A DNA stretch of 64,000 nucleotides, from assembly GCF_011039205.1 (NCBI RefSeq), contig NZ_JAAKEL010000006.1:166864-230863 (forward strand), in the 5' to 3' direction. The notes under the pieces are model-generated. The model did not search any database. It saw only the letters and a list, made by a program, of their open reading frames with translations, and had not been told where the DNA came from. Within the stretch, counting starts at the first letter, position 1, and each line of letters begins with the position of its first letter. The position numbers were made by a program, and so were the translations under genes. Below are positions 28,578 through 37,976 of this stretch, piece after piece. The DNA comes from Dysgonomonas sp. ZJ279 (GTDB taxonomy: Bacteria > Bacteroidota > Bacteroidia > Bacteroidales > Dysgonomonadaceae).

Positions 28578-29351
28578 ATGATTAATATCCCTATACGCGC
28601 AATTATTGTAGAAGATGAGCAGAATAACCGCGAGAACCTGCAAAAACTTCTTGCTAAATATTGCTCTTCTATGGAAATAATTGGTTTGTGTACATCTGCG
28701 CTCGAAGGCCGGCAAAAGATCGTTGAACTCAGACCCGATTTGGTTTTTCTCGATATAGAGATGCCGGGAGGCGATGGTTTCTCAATGCTCGAAAGTCTTT
28801 GTATATTTGACTTTGAAGTGATATTTGTAACAGCTTTCACCAGTTATGCCATTAAGGCAATCAAGTTTTCGGCTCTTGATTACATCGTAAAACCAATAGA
28901 TATAATGGAACTTCTCAAAGCGGTTGACAAAGCAAAAGAAAAAATTCATAAAAAACAGCAAAACTCCCGAATGCACAATCTGCTGGACAACAGAAACAGG
29001 GAAGGAAATAAAAAAGTGATTGCCTTACCATTGTCGGATAAAATTGAATTTGTTGAAATAGCCAATATCATACATTGCCAAGCGGATGGAAACTACACGT
29101 TTTTTCATCTTAAAGACGGAGTAAAACTATTGATTTCCAAAACACTAAAGGAGTATGACGAATTACTTTCCCCTTTAAATTTCCTAAGAGTACATCAATC
29201 TCATCTGATAAATCTCGATGAAGTAAAAAGTTTCGTAAAAACTGATGGGGGATATATTCAAATGAAAGATGGCACAAGTATAACCATATCCCGACAAAGA
29301 AGAGAAATGGTACTTCGCATTTTACATAAGAATGACTTCAAAGTTCGATAA
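28578..29351 (+). CDS. LytTR-family response regulator
   Basis: 257 residues. The REC domain (about 5-120) has the acidic pair EDE near 12-14, phospho-acceptor Asp59 in LVFLDIEMPGGDG, a Thr/Ser in FVTAF and Lys in IVKPID. The C-terminal LytTR DNA-binding domain (about 150-250) includes HCQADGNYTFFHL and FLRVHQSHLINLDEV. It forms a two-component pair with the kinase gene just upstream. Its target is unknown; no obvious LytTR direct repeats were noticed in the local promoters. Confidence 0.92.
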   Translation: MINIPIRAIIVEDEQNNRENLQKLLAKYCSSMEIIGLCTSALEGRQKIVELRPDLVFLDIEMPGGDGFSMLESLCIFDFEVIFVTAFTSYAIKAIKFSALDYIVKPIDIMELLKAVDKAKEKIHKKQQNSRMHNLLDNRNREGNKKVIALPLSDKIEFVEIANIIHCQADGNYTFFHLKDGVKLLISKTLKEYDELLSPLNFLRVHQSHLINLDEVKSFVKTDGGYIQMKDGTSITISRQRREMVLRILHKNDFKVR

Positions 29352-29462
29352 ACAATAATCAAGATAAATACTGCACTAAAGCATGGGCACAGGGAAAAAG
29401 TTTTGCTCATCATTACTTCAAGAAAAACAATTGAATATCAAGGTAAAACAATAAATACACAT

Positions 29463-30443
29463 ATGGATTTCAGAACAAAAGTAGAGATACAATCATCAGA
29501 TTTAGACATTACTCATCACAACAGATTAGTAATGCTGGGCTCTTGCTTTATCGAAAGCATTGGCGAAATGTTAGAAAATAGTAAGTTTACAGTCAATCTC
29601 AATCCTTTTGGCATACTATACAATCCGCAGTCCATAAGTCAGGCATTACATATATTGATAGATGGCAAACCTTTTGCAAAGGAGGATATATTTGAATACA
29701 AAGGACTATTTCATAGTTACCACCATCATAGCCGATTCTCGAATACCGATAAAGATGAATGTTTGGCAAAGATTAATCAAAGCCTCAAGTTTGGCTCCGA
29801 TGATCTAAAAAAAGCCGATATCCTTTTCATCACATTCGGCACTGCCTATGTATATAAATCGAAAGAGTTAGATCTGATAGTCAGTAACTGCCATAAATTG
29901 CCTGCGACACAATTTGACCACTATAGACTTGATGTGGATACAATAGTAAATGACTGGAACAATCTGATAAACGAATTACAAACGATAAATCCCAAGCTTA
30001 AGATACTGTTTACAGTAAGCCCTATTCGCCACTTTAAAGACGGAGCTCATGAAAATCAGCTAAGCAAATCGACTTTACTGCTGACTGTAGATAAAATATG
30101 TAAACAAAATAAGAATACAGATTATTTCCCATCATACGAGATTGTACTGGACGAACTGCGCGACTACCGCTTTTACAACGAAGATATGATACATCCCAAC
30201 ACCACTGCCATCAAATATATTTGGGAAAGATTCGGTGAGACTTACTTTAGTAAAGAAACACATTCTATAATCAATGAATGGTTAAAAATAAATTCTGCGA
30301 TACAGCACCGTCCCTTCAACGAAAACAGCCCGGAACATAAACATTTTTTAAAGCAAACTTTGTTAAGGCTGAATGAATTCAACAAGAAATATCCATACAT
30401 TTGTTCCGACAAAGAAGTCTCTAATTTAGAGGCGCGTATATAG
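29463..30443 (+). CDS. GSCFA domain protein (SGNH hydrolase-like)
   Basis: 326 residues from the ATG at 29463. An earlier in-frame start at 29403 lacks family support. The defining motif is LGSCFIESIGEML near 24-36. ITFGTAYVYKS and DMIHPNTTAIKYIWERFG complete the pattern of an SGNH/GDSL-like fold. The family is common in Bacteroidetes and its activity is undescribed. It sits 20 bases before murF-alr, suggesting cotranscription and an envelope role, which is inference. Confidence 0.85.
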   Translation: MDFRTKVEIQSSDLDITHHNRLVMLGSCFIESIGEMLENSKFTVNLNPFGILYNPQSISQALHILIDGKPFAKEDIFEYKGLFHSYHHHSRFSNTDKDECLAKINQSLKFGSDDLKKADILFITFGTAYVYKSKELDLIVSNCHKLPATQFDHYRLDVDTIVNDWNNLINELQTINPKLKILFTVSPIRHFKDGAHENQLSKSTLLLTVDKICKQNKNTDYFPSYEIVLDELRDYRFYNEDMIHPNTTAIKYIWERFGETYFSKETHSIINEWLKINSAIQHRPFNENSPEHKHFLKQTLLRLNEFNKKYPYICSDKEVSNLEARI

Positions 30444-30463
30444 GATTAAACGACACGCGAAAT

Positions 30464-32938
30464 ATGAAATATTCGATAAACGAAATAGCTAAGATTCTTG
30501 ATTATAAAAAGTCGGATCTAAATGATTCTACAATTAGCATTCTGTTGACGGACAGTCGTCAATTATTTTTTCCCGCAGAAACTCTTTTTTTCGCACTTAC
30601 TACAAAAAATAACGATGGACATAAATATGTATCGGAACTTTATAATAAGCAAGTACGCAATTTTGTTGTAAAAACTATTCTACCCGAATGGAATGATTAT
30701 ACAGATGCTAACTTCATTGTCGTATCTAATACTTTAAACGCCTTACAGCGTTTAACAGCCCATCATCGTAACCGTTTCGATATACCAATCATCGGCATTA
30801 CAGGTAGCAACGGTAAAACAGTTGTGAAAGAATGGCTCTATCAGATACTTCACGAAAGCTTTAATATCACACATTCGCCTCGCAGTTATAATTCTCAGAT
30901 CGGAGTTCCTCTGTCAGTATGGCAAATGAACGATCATACACAATTGGGTATTTTTGAGGCAGGAGTATCCCAGCCCGAAGAAATGGCCAAACTAGAGGGG
31001 ATTATCCGCCCCACCATTGGTATTCTGACGAATATTGGACAAGCACATCAGGAGGGTTTCAAATCTGTAAAGCAGAAGTGTTTGGAAAAGCTCGAACTTT
31101 TCATCAATTGTGATGTCATTATCTGCGAAGAGGAAAATGAATTGATCGACGAATGCATGGAAATAGCATGTTTATCGCAGAAACGACTGACATGGTCGCG
31201 CAAGGGATCGAGCAAAAGTCCGTTGTATGTACGCAAGGTAGAAAAGAATAATACCTCAACTACTATTCATTATGCAATGCTTGGTTTTTCTTCGCAAGTT
31301 ACTATCCCTTTTACTGATAGTGCTTCGATAGAAAATGCTATTCACGTTCTGGCAACTGCCATGTATCTACACATGCCGCTTACCGAGATTAACAGTCGCA
31401 TGGAAAATCTCGAACCTGTAGCCATGCGGTTGGATGTACGTCAAGGCAAGAATAATTGTACATTGATTAACGACTCTTACAATTCAGATATTAACTCCCT
31501 GAACATTGCTCTTGATTTTCTGGCCCAGCGGGCAACCGACAGCAACCAGAAAAAAGTACTTATCTTATCCGACATCCCTCAATCAGGGTTATCGACAAAA
31601 GAATTATACTATCTCGCATCTAACCTTGTTATAAATAAGAAGATAGATGTACTTATCGGTATCGGAAAAGAGATATCGAACCACAAAGATATGTTTAAAT
31701 CAATCGAAAGCTATTTCTTCGACAACACGAACGACTTTATACTATCCGACCTCTGGCATACCAGTTTCCACGATATGTTTATTTTACTAAAAGGTGCAAG
31801 AAGTTTTTCTTTCGAAGCCATTAATAAATTATTGGAAGTAAAAACCCACGAAACTGTTTTAGATATTGATCTGGACGCCATCGTACACAATTTTAATTTT
31901 TACAAATCGCGCCTCAAACCAAATACCAAAATGATTTGTATGGTGAAAGCTGACGGATATGGTGCCGGATCGACCGAAATAGCTAAAACACTTCAATACC
32001 ACAAATGCGATTATTTGGCTGTTGCTGTTGCAGAAGAAGGTGTTGCGTTGCGCAAAGCAGGTATTACAGTACCCATTATAGTATTAAATGCAGAGGTAGG
32101 AGGATTTGAAGAACTAGCCACATATTCATTAGAGCCGGAAGTTTATAATTTCAGAATACTTGATGCTTTTATCAAAGAAGCACGGATGCAAGGAATCGTT
32201 AACTATCCTATTCATATCAAAATAGACACAGGAATGCACCGCCTTGGGTTTACCAAAGAAGATATTTCTGATCTGGAGAATCGCATACAAAAACAGAATG
32301 GTGTACGCATACAATCTGTTTTCTCGCATCTGGCTGCCAGCGAAAGCTGGGGTTTCGATGATTTTACTACCGAGCAGATAAAAACATTCAAAGAAATAGC
32401 CGGAGAGATAGAAAGCACCTGCCAATATCCTATACTAAAACACATCCTAAACTCGGCAGGAATAGAACGCTTCCCCGAAGAGCAAATGGACATGGTGCGC
32501 CTAGGCATTAGCTTGTACGGTGTAAGTGCCAGCGGACTGGATGGGCTTAGAAATGTTTGTACCCTTAAAACTACCATCTTACAAATAAAACATATCAATA
32601 AAGGAGAAACTGTTGGATACGGACGTAAAGGTCATTTCGATCACGATGCTACTATCGCAACCATCCGTATCGGATATGCCGACGGCATCAGTCGCCAGTT
32701 TGGCAATGGTACAGGCAGTGTATTGATAAATGGACATACTGCCCCTATCGTGGGCAACATCTGCATGGATCTATCGATGATCGATGTCACCGGCATTGAT
32801 GTAAAAGAAGGGGACACCGTCACCGTTTTCGGTTCCGACTTATCCCTGATTGATCTGGCAAATAAAATAAATACTATTCCTTACGAAATACTTACCTCTA
32901 TATCACATCGGGTAAAGCATATTTATTATAAAGAATAA
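30464..32938 (+). CDS. murF-alr: bifunctional MurF / alanine racemase
   Basis: 824 residues combining two steps of peptidoglycan precursor synthesis. Residues 1 to about 455 are MurF, adding D-Ala-D-Ala to UDP-MurNAc-tripeptide; the ATP loop is GITGSNGKTVVKEW (about 111-124). Residues about 460-824 are a fold-III PLP racemase making D-Ala. The PLP Lys495 is in MVKADGYGAG and the catalytic Tyr region is VGYGRKG. The MurF half lacks some usual features of stand-alone enzymes, as in other Bacteroidetes fusions, so it may act chiefly as racemase if another murF exists elsewhere. Confidence 0.93.
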   Translation: MKYSINEIAKILDYKKSDLNDSTISILLTDSRQLFFPAETLFFALTTKNNDGHKYVSELYNKQVRNFVVKTILPEWNDYTDANFIVVSNTLNALQRLTAHHRNRFDIPIIGITGSNGKTVVKEWLYQILHESFNITHSPRSYNSQIGVPLSVWQMNDHTQLGIFEAGVSQPEEMAKLEGIIRPTIGILTNIGQAHQEGFKSVKQKCLEKLELFINCDVIICEEENELIDECMEIACLSQKRLTWSRKGSSKSPLYVRKVEKNNTSTTIHYAMLGFSSQVTIPFTDSASIENAIHVLATAMYLHMPLTEINSRMENLEPVAMRLDVRQGKNNCTLINDSYNSDINSLNIALDFLAQRATDSNQKKVLILSDIPQSGLSTKELYYLASNLVINKKIDVLIGIGKEISNHKDMFKSIESYFFDNTNDFILSDLWHTSFHDMFILLKGARSFSFEAINKLLEVKTHETVLDIDLDAIVHNFNFYKSRLKPNTKMICMVKADGYGAGSTEIAKTLQYHKCDYLAVAVAEEGVALRKAGITVPIIVLNAEVGGFEELATYSLEPEVYNFRILDAFIKEARMQGIVNYPIHIKIDTGMHRLGFTKEDISDLENRIQKQNGVRIQSVFSHLAASESWGFDDFTTEQIKTFKEIAGEIESTCQYPILKHILNSAGIERFPEEQMDMVRLGISLYGVSASGLDGLRNVCTLKTTILQIKHINKGETVGYGRKGHFDHDATIATIRIGYADGISRQFGNGTGSVLINGHTAPIVGNICMDLSMIDVTGIDVKEGDTVTVFGSDLSLIDLANKINTIPYEILTSISHRVKHIYYKE

Positions 32939-33039
32939 TTGTTCGTTTATGAACTTTTGATACTGACAAGTTGTTAAAATTAGTAACAGAGTTGTAAAAA
33001 ATAAAACGCCATTATACCTACAACCTCTAAAACTTTTAC

Positions 33040-33047
33040 TATTTTTG
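33040..33047 (+). promoter_or_regulatory. candidate -7 box for the efflux operon
   Basis: TATTTTTG matches TAnnTTTG, 54 bases before the TolC-like start; no good -33 nearby. Confidence 0.4.
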
Positions 33048-33101
33048 TGACATATACATAGTTGCATAAACAATTAATGTCGATAAATCAAACTAACGAA
33101 T

Positions 33102-34505
33102 ATGCTTAAAAAGAGTTTCGGAGCAGCCCTTCTTTTCTTTTTTGCTGTGACAGGTACTGTTTTTTCCCAACAGTATCTGAGTCTCGAAGATTGCCGTAAT
33201 CTGGCCATAGAAAACAACAAAGCTCTCAAAATTGCAACAGAACAAGAACGAGTAGCCTATTATGAAAAGAAAGACGCATTTACAAAGTATTTCCCCGATA
33301 TATCCTTCAATGGAGCCTATCTCAGAAATCAAAAGAATCTGAATTTAATCAATTCAGCAGCCATCCCTTCATCCATAGACATCCCACCTATAGCAATACC
33401 TCCGGCCATAAATTATCCGGGAGGCTCAGTGGATATAAGTGATGTAAGAAATCAAATTCTGAAAGCCGGTGAACTAGACATCAAAAATGTATGGGTTGGA
33501 GGTTTCAATCTTACCCAACCTATATTTATGGGCGGAAAAATCATTGCATATAATGATTTACGCTCTTATGCAGAAGATCTCGCCGGAACAATGAAAGATA
33601 CAAAAACAACAGAGGTAATAATGGAAGTCGATCAGACCTACTGGCAGGTTGTATCCATAGCAAATAAGAAGAAATTGGCCGAAGCTTATGTAAATCTGCT
33701 GCGAAAAATGGATTCAGATATCGCAGCAATGGAAAACGAAGGTGTAGCAACAAAAGCCGATAAGTTATCTGTAAATGTGAAATTGAACGAAGCAGAAATG
33801 ACTTTGACCAAAGCAGAGAATGGATTAAGCTTATCAAAGATGTTACTTTCACAAATATGCGGACTTGAAATAAGCGATCAAATAATACTCAAAGATGAGA
33901 ATATAGAAAGCCTTCCCACAAATGAGAATGAAGCTATTCCAAACATCGACGAAGCTTTAGCAAACAGAACCGAAGTGAGAAGCCTTGAATTGGCAACTAA
34001 AATATACGGGAAGAAAGAAAAAATAGCACAAGCCGAATTTATGCCTAACATTGCTTTTATGGCAAATTACATCTGGACCAACCCGAATGGATTCGACGGA
34101 TTTCAAAACAAATTCGGAGGTATGTGGAACGTCGGTGTAATAGTAAAAGTTCCACTTAACTTTTTTTCCAGTACAGCTAAATTAAATGTAGCGAAAGCCG
34201 AAACACGTATCAAACAATACGAACTGGCTGAAGCCAAAGAAAAGATCAAACTGCAAGTGAATCAGGAAGCATATAAACTGGCTGAAGCGAACAAAAAACT
34301 GATTGCCACAACCAAAAACACAGAGAAGGCTGACGAAAACTTAAGGTATGCCAATGTTGGATTCGAAGAAGGTGTTATTTCCGCTGCCGATGCTTTGGCC
34401 GCTCATACTGCGTGGATGTCTGCACACTCCGAAATGGTAGACGCACAAATAGACCTTATGCTTTGCAAAATATATCTGAACAAAGCACTGGGACGCAAAT
34501 TATAA
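33102..34505 (+). CDS. TolC-family outer-membrane efflux protein
   Basis: 467 residues with a signal peptide (about 1-23, ending VFSQ) and two OEP repeats rich in coiled-coil helices (about 145-215 and 355-425), the TolC tunnel layout. YLSLEDCRNLAIENN at the N terminus is typical. It is the first gene of a four-gene export operon with a periplasmic adaptor and two permeases, so it should form the outer-membrane channel. Confidence 0.92.
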   Translation: MLKKSFGAALLFFFAVTGTVFSQQYLSLEDCRNLAIENNKALKIATEQERVAYYEKKDAFTKYFPDISFNGAYLRNQKNLNLINSAAIPSSIDIPPIAIPPAINYPGGSVDISDVRNQILKAGELDIKNVWVGGFNLTQPIFMGGKIIAYNDLRSYAEDLAGTMKDTKTTEVIMEVDQTYWQVVSIANKKKLAEAYVNLLRKMDSDIAAMENEGVATKADKLSVNVKLNEAEMTLTKAENGLSLSKMLLSQICGLEISDQIILKDENIESLPTNENEAIPNIDEALANRTEVRSLELATKIYGKKEKIAQAEFMPNIAFMANYIWTNPNGFDGFQNKFGGMWNVGVIVKVPLNFFSSTAKLNVAKAETRIKQYELAEAKEKIKLQVNQEAYKLAEANKKLIATTKNTEKADENLRYANVGFEEGVISAADALAAHTAWMSAHSEMVDAQIDLMLCKIYLNKALGRKL

Positions 34506-34528
34506 GTAAGTAATAAAACAAAAATATA

Positions 34529-35518
34529 ATGGAGACAGAAAATAAAAAATCAGGATCAAAGCTTATCCCTATCATCGCTTTTTCGGCAGTAATCATAGCC
34601 GTGGGGCTATATGGTTTCTTCTTTTTGAATCAGGAAGATAATATCATACAAGGTGAGGCAGATGTTACCGAAGTACGTATTTCGAGTAAAGTACCGGGAC
34701 GTATATATAAATACACGGTCGAAGAAGGCAGCTATGTGAAAAAAGGAGACACTCTGGCAATACTAAGTGTACCCGACATCGATGCAAAACTTGCTCAGGC
34801 AAATGCTGCTGAAGTAGGTGCTGCCGCCCAAAATATGAAAGCGATAAAAGGCGCTCGTGTAGAGCAAATACAAGGAGCGTACGAAATGTGGCAAAAGGCG
34901 ACAGTCGGTGTAGAGATTGCGCAAAAATCATTCTCCCGCGTACAGAATCTATATGACAAAGGTGTTGTTACCGCACAGAAGCGCGATGAAGTAGAAGCTC
35001 AATATAAGGCAGCAGTTGCAACAGAAAAGGCCGCTAAATCTCAGTATGACATGGCAGTGAATGGTGCCGAAAAAGAAGACAAAGAGGCTGCGTTGGCATT
35101 GCTAAACAGAGCAAAAGGAGCTGTAGCCGAAGTAGAATCATATATTGCCGAAAGTTATCTTATATCGCCAATAGACGGCAAAATATCCGAGAAGTTTCCA
35201 AATGAAGGAGAACTGGTCGGATCAGGTGCTCCTATAATGAATGTAATGAGACTAGACGACAAATGGGGATCATTCAATATCCGAGAAGATCGCTTGAAAA
35301 ATTTCAAGATGAATGAAACGATCAAAGCTTATGTTCCTGCACTTGACAAAGAAGTAGATATGAAAATCTATTACATCAAAGACTTGGGCTCATACGCAGC
35401 ATGGAAAGCAACCAAGACAACAGGTCAATACGATAGAAAAACATTCGAAGTAAGAGCCAGATTTACAGGCGACATAGAAGATGTATTACCAGGTATGTCT
35501 TTAATAATAAAAGAGTAA
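34529..35518 (+). CDS. HlyD/EmrA-type membrane fusion protein
   Basis: 329 residues: one N-terminal membrane helix (about 14-33), then a lipoyl half (GEADVTEVRISSKVPGRI), a coiled coil (about 85-190) and the second lipoyl/barrel part (AESYLISPIDGKISEKF). It links the inner-membrane permeases to the TolC-like protein. The gap to the previous gene is 23 bases. Confidence 0.92.
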   Translation: METENKKSGSKLIPIIAFSAVIIAVGLYGFFFLNQEDNIIQGEADVTEVRISSKVPGRIYKYTVEEGSYVKKGDTLAILSVPDIDAKLAQANAAEVGAAAQNMKAIKGARVEQIQGAYEMWQKATVGVEIAQKSFSRVQNLYDKGVVTAQKRDEVEAQYKAAVATEKAAKSQYDMAVNGAEKEDKEAALALLNRAKGAVAEVESYIAESYLISPIDGKISEKFPNEGELVGSGAPIMNVMRLDDKWGSFNIREDRLKNFKMNETIKAYVPALDKEVDMKIYYIKDLGSYAAWKATKTTGQYDRKTFEVRARFTGDIEDVLPGMSLIIKE

Positions 35519-35527
35519 AATAACAGA

Positions 35528-36697
35528 ATGGATAGCAATACAGGTTTATTCGCAATCTTCAAAAGAGAGTGGCAACGGATTGTTTCTTCCAAGATATGTA
35601 TCTGGGGGATATTTGTCACACCTCTGTTATCTATGGTTATTCTACTATGGATGATGAGCAGCGGACTACCTTCGCGCATCCCTATTGCTGTTGTGGATTT
35701 AGATAATACTTCTACATCGCGTTCTCTTATCAGGCAATTAGATGCCTTCGAAAAAACAGATATAAAGCTCAAGAGCCTTTCATTCAGAGAAGCACGCCAG
35801 CAAATGGAACGGATGGAGGTTTATGCCGTTCTGACGATTCCTCAGAATTTCTCGAAAGATGCTGTATCCGGCAATCAACCGAAATTGGTCTATTATACTA
35901 ACAATGCATTCCTTATTTCAGGATCATTGCTATTTCAGGATCTAAAAACCGTATCTACTCTTGCAGCTGCAGCCGTTGGATTAAAAACAGGAATAGCAAA
36001 AGGCTATACAGAGCTGCAAATAATGCCTATTGTACAGCCCATAACTACACAATCTCACCCATTGGGCAACCCATGGCTTAATTACTCTGTCTATCTTAAT
36101 AATATGCTTTTACCGGGATTGCTCCAACTACTGATATTGATGTTCACAGTTTCGGCATTGGGTTCGGAAATCAAAGCCGGAACAGGCACCAAACTATTGA
36201 AAATGGGGAACAACTCAATACTGAAAGTAATTGCAGGCAAATTACTGCCTTACACAATTATCTTTTCTATTATTGCTTTATTTTTCATGTCCATGTTGTT
36301 TTATTACAACCAATTCCCTTTACACAATGGCTTTTGGCCGATGTTTGCAAATTATTTCTGCCTAATTATAGCTGCTCAGGGACTCGGTGTTATTCTGTTT
36401 GGTGTATTCCGAAACTATCGGCTGGCTCTCAGCATATCGAGTTTGATAGGAATGGTTACTTTTTCTATCACGGGTTTTTCTTTCTCAGTACTAGCAATGA
36501 ATCCGAGCCTGTACGCCTTGAGCAATTTATTCCCTTTGCGCCATTTTTTCCTCATATATGTAGATCAGGCTCTCAATGGGATCCCCATAGGATATTCCAT
36601 GTATCAATATGCAGCACTATTGGCATTTGTGCTTCTTGCATTCTTTTTCTTGGGCGTAATCAAAAAAATGTTCAAGGAAAATGTATATGAATCTTAA
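35528..36697 (+). CDS. ABC-2 type permease
   Basis: 389 residues with the ABC2_membrane_3 pattern (YhhJ/YbhS-like). One helix lies near the N terminus (about 24-42), followed by a large external domain of about 140 residues and five or six helices after residue 190. It pairs with the next permease. No nucleotide-binding domain is encoded in either gene or nearby. Confidence 0.88.
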   Translation: MDSNTGLFAIFKREWQRIVSSKICIWGIFVTPLLSMVILLWMMSSGLPSRIPIAVVDLDNTSTSRSLIRQLDAFEKTDIKLKSLSFREARQQMERMEVYAVLTIPQNFSKDAVSGNQPKLVYYTNNAFLISGSLLFQDLKTVSTLAAAAVGLKTGIAKGYTELQIMPIVQPITTQSHPLGNPWLNYSVYLNNMLLPGLLQLLILMFTVSALGSEIKAGTGTKLLKMGNNSILKVIAGKLLPYTIIFSIIALFFMSMLFYYNQFPLHNGFWPMFANYFCLIIAAQGLGVILFGVFRNYRLALSISSLIGMVTFSITGFSFSVLAMNPSLYALSNLFPLRHFFLIYVDQALNGIPIGYSMYQYAALLAFVLLAFFFLGVIKKMFKENVYES

Positions 36698-36715
36698 GCT
36701 AAATAGTATGACAAA

Positions 36716-37921
36716 ATGAAGAAATTATTACTTGACATATATTATGTATGGGTGAATGAACTAAAAGTTGTATTCAAAGACCCTGCTGTGATATTACTAT
36801 TCTTTATAGTACCTCTCGCCTACCCTGTTTTATATAGTTTTATCTATAACAATGAGACCGTACATAATGTAAAAGCAATAGTTGTCGATGATTCCAACTC
36901 TGCCCTTTCACGCGAATTTAAGCGCAAAGTGGATGCAACAGCCGATGTTAAAATCATAGGCTATGCAACTGATATGGAGGAAGCCAAAGAAGCTATGAGG
37001 CGAAAAGAGGCTTACGGGATCTATTACATTCCCAGCGATTTTAGCCAAAAGATAAATACAGGGCAACAAACACAGGTAGATATATTTGCTGATATGAGCA
37101 GCCTGCTCTTTTACAAGGCTTTGCTACTAAGCGCAACAGAGGTTTCTCTTGACATGGGCGCAAATATACGTGTCAGCGAAACCGGTGGAGAAAGCCGCAA
37201 AGAAGATGATATAATTATGCAACCCGTAGAAAACGAATGGATCCCTTTTTATAATATACAAAACGGATTCGCCAGTTTCCTGATACCGGCCATATTGATA
37301 CTTATTTTACAGCAAACTCTTATCTTGGGCATAAGTACAATAGTAGGCACGCATAACGATAAAAAACGCTTCACAATAGCATCGCATACTGCTGCCGGAA
37401 AGAACGTAGGCGCATTAAAATTAACGATAGGAAAAGCATTTTGTTATAGCTCGCTGTATATGCTTATTGCCGTATGGGTGTTACGGATAATCCCTTATAT
37501 ATTTAAATTACCACAAATAGGCGATCCTATAACCATAGCAGTGTTCCTGATGCCGTTCTTATTAGCCGCCACTTTCTTCTCAATGACATTGTCTTATTTT
37601 TCTTCTCAGCGTGAATTTGCAATGTTATTATTTGTATTTACAAGTGTTATTTTCGTTTTCATATCGGGAATATCATGGCCATGGACAGCCATACCTGCTC
37701 CTTTAAAGGCGATAGCATACATTATACCTTCTACTCCCGGCATACATGGTTTTGTTAAAATAAATACGATGGGCTCAACCTTAATTGACGTCTGGCCCGA
37801 ATATATTGCGTTATGGATTCAGGCTGCTATTTATTGTACAACAGCCACTTTTATGTACAAATGGTGGATACAAAATTATGATCCTGAATACAAAGGTTTA
37901 AACCGACCTATTTCAAAATAA
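36716..37921 (+). CDS. ABC-2 type permease, second subunit
   Basis: 401 residues, same architecture as the preceding permease: N-terminal helix (about 24-45), external domain, then a C-terminal group of helices from about 190. GISWPWTAIPAPLKAIAYIIPSTPG (two stretches around 312-336) is characteristic of this family. It is the last gene of the operon; a terminator follows directly. Confidence 0.88.
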   Translation: MKKLLLDIYYVWVNELKVVFKDPAVILLFFIVPLAYPVLYSFIYNNETVHNVKAIVVDDSNSALSREFKRKVDATADVKIIGYATDMEEAKEAMRRKEAYGIYYIPSDFSQKINTGQQTQVDIFADMSSLLFYKALLLSATEVSLDMGANIRVSETGGESRKEDDIIMQPVENEWIPFYNIQNGFASFLIPAILILILQQTLILGISTIVGTHNDKKRFTIASHTAAGKNVGALKLTIGKAFCYSSLYMLIAVWVLRIIPYIFKLPQIGDPITIAVFLMPFLLAATFFSMTLSYFSSQREFAMLLFVFTSVIFVFISGISWPWTAIPAPLKAIAYIIPSTPGIHGFVKINTMGSTLIDVWPEYIALWIQAAIYCTTATFMYKWWIQNYDPEYKGLNRPISK

Positions 37922-37924
37922 AAA

Positions 37925-37960
37925 AAAAGGATTGCCTATTCAGACAATCCTTTTCTATTT
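37925..37960. terminator. bidirectional terminator between the efflux operon and the purF-like gene
   Basis: AAAAGGATTG pairs with CAATCCTTTT (10 bp, 10-base loop). Eight A residues lie on the left and a T-rich run on the right, so it serves both strands. Confidence 0.85.
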
Positions 37961-37976
37961 TAGGAAACAACAGAAC

